DNA from: Plicaturopsis crispa FD-325 SS-3
Lineage: Eukaryota > Basidiomycota > Agaricomycetes > Amylocorticiales > Amylocorticiaceae
DNA length: 64,000 nt
Reading direction: 5' to 3'
Assembly (NCBI GenBank): GCA_000827205.1
Contig: KN832571.1
Coordinates: forward strand, 124,001 to 188,000
In this document: one piece after another, positions 57,001 to 64,000 of the stretch
How positions within the stretch are numbered: the stretch's first letter is position 1
Layout: each line of letters begins with the position of its first letter
Notes under the pieces: model-generated
The model's database searches: none
The model's input: the letters and a program-made list of their open reading frames with translations, nothing else
What the model was told of the DNA's origin: nothing
Translations under genes and position numbers: made by a program

Positions 57001-57482
57001 GAGCTCATTGGAGAATAGGATCGGGTTGATGGAAGTGGGCAGGCGCAGGAGCGTTCCTGGGTTGTTCGAGGGTGTCGGCGAGGCGACGCGGAAAGGCGAC
57101 GGTGAGCGCGAAATATCTAGACCAACAGAGAGGGAAAGAGTGGACTGTGCTGGGAAAGGGGAATTCGAGTATGGCAAAGGCGATGCGACGGGAGCTGGGC
57201 GAAAGGAAAAGTATCGTGCTTGGAAACTAGGCGGGGCGCGAGCGTACACGATGGCTTGATATTACAATGAGCACTGGCCGCAACTCGACGTAGACTACAC
57301 TCACCTTTGTGTCCCCACACCTCTTCAGATTTCGCCTTTTCATCTTCTGCCTGGAGTTCCCATACAACGTCGGGGAAACGGTCTTTAGCGTTGTTGAACA
57401 GCGATTGGAGATTGTCCTGCCATGCAACGGTCGAATTTTTCGTAGCTTCGATGAGACCTGGAGGTGATACTGCGGGGGCCAT
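54020..57482 (-). CDS. BTB/POZ protein with C-terminal CAP-Gly domain
   Basis: Four exons (57482-57305, 57254-55924, 55867-55666, 55611-54020) give 1100 residues. The N-terminal 60 residues resemble a small helical region (NLQSLFNNAKDRFPDVVWEL). A BTB-like domain at about residues 180-300 includes LYSDVRIALTGSF, FSSHRFILVSRSPYFHSQLL, FTLGFIYTGTLIFS and AFHIMRSATYLALDSLYDEI. A helical BACK-like region follows (LRESLLKGLAKRTTPMNVFA). A long Ser/Thr-rich disordered stretch with many basic SP/TP sites precedes a CAP-Gly domain at about residues 965-1090: ARYIGEVEGELGPWVGVEVP, WNDGTWGGVRYFE and GLFVRPQQV. CAP-Gly domains bind the EEY/F ends of tubulin and EB proteins. It is plausibly a microtubule plus-end adaptor, perhaps linked to Cul3 through the BTB domain, but that is inference. 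Confidence 0.85.
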
Positions 57483-58167
57483 TTAAGTACAGAAACACAG
57501 CGACGGAAAGCTGAAGAAGGCAAAGAGGAACGAGAGCAGAAAGAAAAAAGGCGGGCAGGGTATCAGGATTATGGATATGACCACGATGTTGTGGGAAGAA
57601 ACACGAGGCTACCGGACGCTTCGACTTCAAAGTTTGCCTTTGCTTTTCACTAATAGCTTGATATCTTCATTTCCGCGGGCACTCTACGGGCGCTAGTACT
57701 CATCCTCGTACTGACTTTGGGCTAGCCCGCGTGCGTCCAAGTTTTCCTCCGCTGGTGGTGACATTTTACTCATGCTCTTATGAAACGCAGGGCCCCATGC
57801 CAGTGATCCTCGAAAGCCGCCTTGTTTACGTCGAGGGTGCTATATCTTCGGGCTGCACGAGCCCACAAACAAGCCAGTGCATCGCTAGGTACATTCTCCT
57901 CATATAGGAGTGCTATAGACGCGTTTCGGTGGATGCATACGCGTGTCGTGTCCAAGGATTTCTCCTTACTCGAACTTCCCCATTTCATCCACGGAAGCAT
58001 ATCTGAAGCCCGGCGTATTGGCCGGTTAAATTTCCCAAATTGCCAAGCCAGGTTCGTACTTTTCCCAAGATAAAATACCTCGCGTCCTGACCGTCAAAGA
58101 TAGAGGAACCACTACTATCGCGAACCAGCACGTCCCCGAATAGCCTAGACCATCTCAAGTCGGCACC
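57483..58167. promoter_or_regulatory. Divergent promoter region, BTB/CAP-Gly / F-box
   Basis: About 690 bases between two start codons pointing away from each other. Only short frames occur. No specific motif is claimed. Confidence 0.45.
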
Positions 58168-59271
58168 ATGACTTCCAGGGCCACCGCCATGTTGCCATCC
58201 GAGCTGCTCGACATTATCTTTAGCCTCTTCTACCACGACATCTGCGCCGGAAAGCGCAACACATTCATGCCTGTTCTGTACGTGAACAAACAGTGGCACG
58301 CGGTAGCCGAACGGCGCATGTATGCTTCATTGGAGGCCACCAACATGAGGCTCATCAACATCCTGTTGGTCTGCGCGACGCTCGAAAACCCGAATATCGC
58401 AGCCCTAGTGAAGGAGGTGCACCTGGAAGTCGAGCTCAATGACGACTCTGACGGCCGGTACGACGCGCGCCTCCTGCAACGATGTCCGCTGGCGAGCGTC
58501 GTCCGACTGCAGCTCCAGATCCGCCTGTATTCTGCGTGGGCCTCGTTAGGCCGCTTCAAATCGTCGCTCGCGCAGAGGCCCTGGCTCACGGACTTGGCTA
58601 TCGTAGGATTGGCCTGCACGGTCTCGGAGGTGCTCAGCATGCTGAAACACTGGCCGAAATTGGAGAAGCTTGTGATGCAATACCTCACCGCCGACACCGC
58701 GCCGACGGCGATACCGACGCATGAGACTTTTGCACCCAACTGTTGCCCCTCCCTTCGTATTGTGGATATAAAGACGTGTCTCTGCCTCTCTGATAGGGAC
58801 CTTCAGACCCTCGCCACACTGGCTCCAGCCGTACATGATTTTTCCGCTGTTTTCGTGGACAGTTCCCGGTACATAACATCTGCGGGTCTTTGCGTCGCAC
58901 TTTGCCTTTGGGCTCCCCGCCTCCAATCGCTTTTCCTCCAGCTCGACGCCCTGTCCATCGAGAACGTCTATCCGGCTCTTTCCCACCTCACCGCACTCCG
59001 TACCAGCTCCGATCTTATCAGCGTGCAGCTGCTCAGCAACACAGGCTATGGCACGCGTATTGCGAGGCTGCACTACACCGTTACCTCCCCGCACGAACTC
59101 GAGCAATTCGCCACGTATCTTCGGAATGTCAAGTTCATGCCTGCTCTCCGGGTATTGACGGTGGATTCGTGTGAAGTGCCGCGCAGGGACAGCCTATCTT
59201 CGCACGTAACGATCGCCAGGATAGCGGCAGAGAGGGGCATCGATCTCACGGTAGTCGCAAGCTGGTCGTGA
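58168..59271 (+). CDS. F-box-like / LRR-like protein
   Basis: An intronless 367-residue frame. The N terminus, MLPSELLDIIFSLFYHD and VLYVNKQWHAVAERRMY, is an F-box-like helix pair (LPxELLxxIF...VNKxWxxxAxRxLY), typical of the very large agaricomycete F-box-like family. The rest is made of irregular leucine-rich segments (VVRLQLQIRL, LTDLAIVGL, LEKLVMQYL, LQSLFLQLDAL, LRVLTVDSC), which in this family form a substrate-binding solenoid. Expected role: substrate receptor of an SCF ubiquitin ligase via Skp1. Target unknown. It is well separated from its neighbours and complete. Such genes often evolve quickly, so a close orthologue may be absent in related species. Confidence 0.85.
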   Translation: MTSRATAMLPSELLDIIFSLFYHDICAGKRNTFMPVLYVNKQWHAVAERRMYASLEATNMRLINILLVCATLENPNIAALVKEVHLEVELNDDSDGRYDARLLQRCPLASVVRLQLQIRLYSAWASLGRFKSSLAQRPWLTDLAIVGLACTVSEVLSMLKHWPKLEKLVMQYLTADTAPTAIPTHETFAPNCCPSLRIVDIKTCLCLSDRDLQTLATLAPAVHDFSAVFVDSSRYITSAGLCVALCLWAPRLQSLFLQLDALSIENVYPALSHLTALRTSSDLISVQLLSNTGYGTRIARLHYTVTSPHELEQFATYLRNVKFMPALRVLTVDSCEVPRRDSLSSHVTIARIAAERGIDLTVVASWS

Positions 59272-60151
59272 TACACCCTTGACGAGCAGGCGAATTCGCA
59301 GTGCTGGAAGGACGCACCCGGAGTGTGTTCTATCGGCCTAGTCATGACGGGGATACATTGTCACGCAATCTTACGGATAGGATCCATGGTCATCATTGAG
59401 GTTGGCTGCAGTAATACTTGTCCCTCACAATGGCAGTCGATCGACTTGGAAGCAAATGTCACGCCGAGTAGCGACAACGTTGCTTTGCACGACGAGTATC
59501 AAATATCTGACCATGCCTCGACTGTGTGCGGCGTGCATCAGCCCTCTGGCCTGAGCGCTCAGCGCTCAGCGTTCATCGCATAGTCCCTCCTGATCAGGTT
59601 GTCGATCTTCGTAAACGCCTTTGCACTTCCAAATCGTCCCCAGGCGATGCGATGCACTCTTATGAGACAACCTGATCCAACAAGGAATCCAATGTATACG
59701 ACACTCGAGTAAATACAAAGCAATATTGCAGATTCCACAACACAATGATGATGACATGCATGCACAGAGAGTAACAGGACAAACACTAAATGGGACGGGG
59801 TGGTGCGGGGGAAGGGTGGGGGAAGAGGGGTGAAGGTGAAGGGAGAGGGGGGAGAAGGGGGAAGAAGGGGAAGGGGGGATGAAAGCAGGGGGTGGGGGAT
59901 AAATTATATATACTGTATCTACACGAGGGCGAACACAAGATGATGGAAGGGGGTGAGCGGTGAGCGTGAATAATTCCGATGAGTTGAGTATAAGCGGGCG
60001 CGGGTCAAAACAAAAACTGCACAATGTGTAAGCCGTGACGCATATTGAATATAAAGATAGTGACTTGCAATACGGAGGGACCGCTACCCATTATGGCAGG
60101 CAAGGAGATAGCGCGAGTCGGAGGAGACGTGCGCTGAAGGTGGTGCGGCCA
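59272..60151. other. Intergenic with convergent 3' ends
   Basis: About 880 bases between the stop codons of the F-box gene (+) and the disordered nuclear protein gene (-). A CAGCGCTCAG direct duplication lies near 59560. Only short frames are present. A purine-rich repeat at 59791-59890 is listed separately. Confidence 0.45.
59791..59890 (+). repeat. G/A-rich simple repeat, G-quadruplex prone
   Basis: About 100 bases consist almost only of G and A on the + strand, with more than ten runs of three or more G (GGGGGAAGGG, GGGAGAGGGGGG, GAAGGGGAAGGGGGG). Such a tract can form quadruplex or triplex structures. It lies between two convergent genes, where it could affect transcription ending. Confidence 0.7.
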
Positions 60152-62366
60152 TCACCCGAGCGCAGAGCTCAGCGTGCTCTCCCGCCCAATACCCACGCCG
60201 ACGGGCACATCAACCATCTCCGGCGGATGCATCCACGCATCGCCCTGCCCCCCATGCGCGTGCGCATCTCCGTGCCCACCCATATTCATCGCGCCACCGC
60301 CATTCATCGCCCCCACGCCGGGGCCGGGGTGTATGCAGCCGTCCACAGCCATGGGCAGCGGCAGCGGCCCGAGGAAGCTCTGCAGGAACGCAGACCACCC
60401 GCCCGGGCTCGGCATGTCGAGCATGTCCATGTCCATCGGCATCGCGAGCGGCGGCGCGCCAAATGCGGGCGACGGCGTGCCGAATACGGGAGGCGGCGTG
60501 CTGAACGTGGGTGGCGGCACGGGGAACACGGATGACGGGGCGTGCACACCCACAGGCGGAGGGGCGGGCGAGCCGAAGAATGTGGGCGCCGACGGGGCGT
60601 GGAACTGCTCCGCGAACCAGCGCCCGGCACACGCCCACGCCGCGCGGCGTGCACGGTCCGGCGGCGTCCCGCGGCCCATATACGCACCCTCGCGTTGCTC
60701 AGCGAGGAGCGTTGCAGGGAGCGCGCTGAGGCGCGGGATGTCCGCAGGCGGGGGTGCGGGCGCCGAGGGGGCGAAGAAGCTCCAGCCGGCCTCGTCGTCA
60801 CCGGTCGTGTCGCTCTCGTCGTCGTCGCACATGTCGTCGTCCAGGTCGAGCTCGAGCTCCTCGTCCGAGTTGAACTCGTACGGCTCCTCGGTGGCGGCGC
60901 GCGCAGAGACGTCCGCGGCGAATATGTCGAATGGGATGTCGGGGTCGGGCTCGCCCTCTGCGTCTGCGTCTTCTGCGTCTGCGTCTACGGATCCAGTGCG
61001 GCATGCCTCGCGCCGCGCAGTGCGCCGCCGGTAACTCTCTGGTGTGTATAGTTTGAACTGCGAATCCTCCGCACCCTCCGTTGAGCGTCTCCGTTTCCGT
61101 GGCGACTCGTCCCAATGCGAAGGGGACGGCGGAGGCGAGTATGCGGCCTCGAATGCGCGGATGCTCGGTGCGCCTAGGCGGCGGACGCTGTGATAGACAT
61201 TAGTATCATATACGACAGCAACGAAGTAGCAGCAGACTCACAGTACATCGACGCGCTCCTGGCATGCAACCTTCCAAATGCTGCTCTCGCGCTCCCTGTA
61301 CTCTCGCACGGGCTCAGCCTCTTGCGACTGGCGGTGTGCCTCGTCTTGCGGCTGCAGCTGAAGCTCGGGCAGGAGGTCCCCTTGTGCTGGTAGCTGGGGC
61401 TCAGGCACTGGGATTTGCGGCTCGACATGGCCCTGGGAAGGCGGTTCGAGGCCTTGGAAAGGCGATCCGGGTCGAGGAGGTGGTTGTACTTGCAGCGACA
61501 GGGGGGCTGATGATTGCGTCTCGACATGGTCGTCGTTATCTTGGAGCTCCACTGGAGGGTTCTCGTCCTCTTCCAAGGGTGCCACGGAGAGTCGCTCTAA
61601 GAGCGATCGTGGATTCGACGGTGCAGATGGCGCGGGGGCAAGGAGGACGGGGTCGATGACTGCTGCAGATATTGATTCGCTCGGGGGTGCGTCTGCAGGC
61701 TCCCGTACAGACTCGCTGGCCGCCGTGGGATCTGGAGAGGCGGCATTATCGACTGATGTCTCGGTCGGTGGTGCTGCTGCGGATTCAAGGACAGATGATG
61801 AGGCGAGTGGGGAAGGAGATGATGGACGGGGTACTGGGGGTAATATAGCAGGCGAAGAAGAGGAGGGTGCGGAGGTAGAGGACTCGGAAGATACCAGCGG
61901 GTCCTGGTCAAGGAGGGGCGTGTGTGCTTCGAGCGGCGGAGTGTGTGGCACAGCGACAGCAGAGGGCGCAGATGACGCGGCCGGTCGATGTCTCGAGCTG
62001 TGCCGCGATTCTTGCTTCACAGGAGCGGCATCGGGTTGTCGTGCCTTGCCCTTCCGAGTGCGGTGGCCCGAGGGGAGCTCGACGGGTGGACCACGCCTGC
62101 GCGGGCGCTTTGATATCTACATGCGGATGTTCAGAGGGAGCACTCGGATGCCAGGGGCTACTATATAATGTGAAAGTACTGACCTGTGCGTCGTCGTCAG
62201 CAGCCACTGACATGTAATTCTCCTTCCTCTTTCTCTTTCTGGTGCCGCACGGCTGCGGCTCTGCATCCCGCTTGATTGCTCTGAGCGCACGGGGCGATGG
62301 TGGTGGTCCTGTTGAAAGGCGAGAGGAACGCCGTAAGTTGAGATGTGGCGCGAGGTCGATAGCCAT
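60152..62366 (-). CDS. Disordered nuclear protein of unknown function
   Basis: Three exons (62366-62184, 62116-61242, 61187-60152) give 697 residues in one frame. The start MAIDLAPHLNLRRSSRLST is followed by strong basic blocks (RKRKRKENY, ISKRPRRRGPP, RTRKGKARQP) that look like nuclear localisation signals. The middle is rich in Pro, Ser, Glu and Gln. A short conserved-looking patch (YREREESSIWKV-like, then LGAPSIRAFEAAYSPPPSPS) precedes KRRRSTEG, a second nuclear signal. An acidic region (FNSDEELELDLDDDMCDDDE) and a Pro/Gly/Met-rich C terminus follow. WSFFAP, with its aromatic residues next to acid, resembles an activation-type segment. No domain recognised. It could be a transcriptional co-regulator, but this is only a compositional guess. 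Confidence 0.7.
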
Positions 62367-62659
62367 TTGTTTGGCGACTGAGAGTAACTTTATGCGTTTA
62401 TGATGGTTCTGCGTGTGTTTGCGACGATTCTGGGTGTGGCAGCGTCGAGGTCGAGTACGAAACTCAATCAACGATAAATTGAGCCAAAATTGAACTCGCC
62501 TCGAGGACAATGGCTTCGGCCACGTGGATGACTCAGCTCGGTTCGCAGGCCTTATCTTGCCGGCCGGAACCTATCTCGTCCCAGTCTCGACTCTTCGCGA
62601 GAGCCGTTATAATAAATGTCTGCGATGAAACTCGTCTTCAACTCCCTGGAAAATAAAAC
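62367..62659. promoter_or_regulatory. Divergent promoter, nuclear protein / uricase
   Basis: About 290 bases between two divergent start codons. GAGCCGTTATAATAAATG near 62600-62618 contains a TATAAT-like core about 50 bases upstream of the uricase ATG. No other motif claimed. Confidence 0.4.
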
Positions 62660-64000
62660 ATGGCATCCACACTAGCACACGCTCGCTACGGCAAGGACAA
62701 GGTTCGTGTACTGCGCGTCGTTCGCGATGGCAAGACCCACCACATCGTTGAGTACAATGTCACTGCGCTGCTCGAGGGAAACATCGATACCAGGTGTGTA
62801 CATTTTATCCATTCCACGATGCGGCGCTGAAGAATCACAGCTACACGCAGGCGGACAACTCTGTGGTGGTCGCTACCGATTCCAGTGAGTCCATTGCCTA
62901 GTTGCGTTTAGCTTAACACTGACGATCATGTGCTAGTCAAAAACATAACCTACTGTACGCCCCTCTGAATATCGGGTCTCCCTATCCTGACCCCATGCAG
63001 ATCTCGCAAAGACATCGCCGCACATCCTCTCCCCAGAGCGGTTCGCCCTCCACCTCGGCACCCACCTCGTGTCCAAATACGCACACATCCACAAGGCGTT
63101 CATCACCATCGAGCAACTCCGCTGGACGCGCATCCCCATCGATGCCCAAGGCCACCTCGTAGACGGTGCTCAGGGCCACCCGCACAGTTTCTTCCGGGAC
63201 GGCGACGACAAGCGGTTCGTCAAAGTCGAGCTCGACGCAAGCGCAGGGAAGGATAAAATCGTCGCAGACGTATCAGCCGGCATATCCGATCTCCTAGGTC
63301 CCCTCCATCCACGCTCGACCCCTATAAGTATAACATACTCACCCACCCACCTCATCCAGTTCTGAAAACCACCGAGTCCTCGTTCGAGAACTTCGTGCGC
63401 GACGAGTACACGACGCTCGTAGAGGTCGACGACCGCATCTTCAGCACGTCCGTCGACCTCTCGTACACGTTCTCGCGCGTGTCGATACCCACACCGAGCG
63501 ACGCGAAGAAGCTGGAGTTCGCGGTGCCCGAGGTGCAGGCGGGCGGCGTGTGGGACGGCGACGCCGTCGCCCGCCGCGCGCGCGCGGTCACGTTGGAGGT
63601 GTTCGCTGGTGACAATAGCGCTAGCGTTCAGGTGCGCTATCATTACGCCTATGAGACTCTACACACGGGGTTCTGAGTTCTGACTGTGACATGGCACAGG
63701 CGACTTTGTACAAAATGGCGCAGCGCGTGGTGGCGGAGAACGCGCACGTCGACAGCGTGACGTACGCCCTCCCAAACAAGCACTACATCCCCGTGGACAT
63801 GCGGTACATCGGGGTCGACAACCTCTCGCCGTACGTGCATTATTATTCCTCTTGTTTCCGGGCGCGTTGTGCTGATGAAGGCGTTAACGACAGTGCCAGT
63901 GCGGAGGTGTTCATGCCCATCGCAGCCCCCAGGTGTGTATTTAGACTTGCCCTCGTCGCTGGGAGCGTTGTCGCTGACGGCTGCATTGCAGCGGCCTTAT
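62660..64000 (+). CDS. Urate oxidase (uricase), 5' part, runs off the window
   Basis: From ATG 62660 the exons read HARYGKDKVRVLRV, HHIVEYNVTALLEG, YTQADNSVVVATDS, IKNITY, then AKTSPHILSPERFALHLGTH, KYAHIHKAFITIEQLRW, FVKVELDASAGKDKIVADVS, TTESSFENFVRDEYTTLVEV, DRIFSTSVDLSYTFS and VDMRYIGVDNLSP, with AEVFMPIAAPSG at the edge. These are T-fold urate oxidase blocks, including the Lys (YGKDKV) and Thr (VVVATDS) of the catalytic pair. The enzyme oxidises urate to 5-hydroxyisourate in peroxisomes with O2 and no cofactor. The C-terminal peroxisomal signal would lie beyond 64000. At least seven short introns. Divergent from a nuclear protein gene 290 bases away. Incomplete only because the window ends. 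Confidence 0.95.

Noticed and set aside
1-64000. CRISPR array, tRNA and rRNA genes
   Set aside because: No regularly spaced identical repeats with unique spacers, no tRNA-like cloverleaf with TTC/GGTTC arms and no rRNA sequence were recognised. A covariance-model scan would be needed to exclude tRNAs fully.

Overview
The window reads as nuclear DNA of a basidiomycete, most likely an agaricomycete. Genes are split by many short introns, usually 50-70 nt with GTRNGT donors, and coding DNA is GC-rich. Several families are typical of or expanded in that group: a FunK1 kinase, a DUF6698 protein, a Plavaka-type DNA transposon, a white-collar-1 protein that ends without a zinc finger, and a Candida antarctica lipase B-like lipase. 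Exon joins were read by eye. For the FunK1, LIM, ice-binding, Skt5-like, WC-1, Zn2Cys6, RING, BTB/CAP-Gly and 697-aa nuclear genes the exon lengths add up to one open frame, so those models are firmer than the rest.

Left part (1-19.8 kb): a short acidic-tailed hypothetical ORF, a FunK1 kinase, a 1332-aa three-LIM paxillin-like protein (-), a 604-aa GPI-anchored ice-binding-like (DUF3494) protein (-), a kinesin with a TPR-like tail (+), and an acidic nuclear protein with two ExoX-C-like units (+). Middle (19.8-42.6 kb): a Skt5/Chs4-like chitin synthase activator ending in a CaaX box (+), ribosomal protein uL16/RPL10 (-), the blue-light receptor WC-1 (+), a secreted lipase B-like enzyme (-), an FGGY carbohydrate kinase (-), an aldo/keto reductase (+), a mitochondrial PDK-type kinase (-) and a Zn2Cys6 protein with an internal zinc cluster (-).

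From about 42.9 to 50.45 kb lies a roughly 7.5-kb Plavaka DNA transposon. It has inverted subterminal repeats and an apparently intact transposase. A divergently transcribed DUF6698 gene lies between the same repeats, so it looks like cargo of the element. The right end stops about 70 bp before the start codon of an SGNH (CE16-like) hydrolase.

Right part (52-64 kb): a 423-aa protein joining an integrase-type H2C2 zinc domain, a coiled coil and a C3HC4 RING (+), a BTB protein with a C-terminal CAP-Gly domain (-), an F-box-like protein (+), a 697-aa disordered nuclear protein (-), and the 5' part of a uricase gene (+) that runs off the window.

Most genes look like ordinary, independently transcribed chromosomal genes covering cell wall and polarity (Skt5, LIM, BTB/CAP-Gly, kinesin), light sensing and central metabolism. 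No tRNA, rRNA or CRISPR array was seen. The best candidates for something undescribed are the DUF6698-carrying Plavaka element, the H2C2-coiled coil-RING fusion and the GPI-anchored ice-binding protein.
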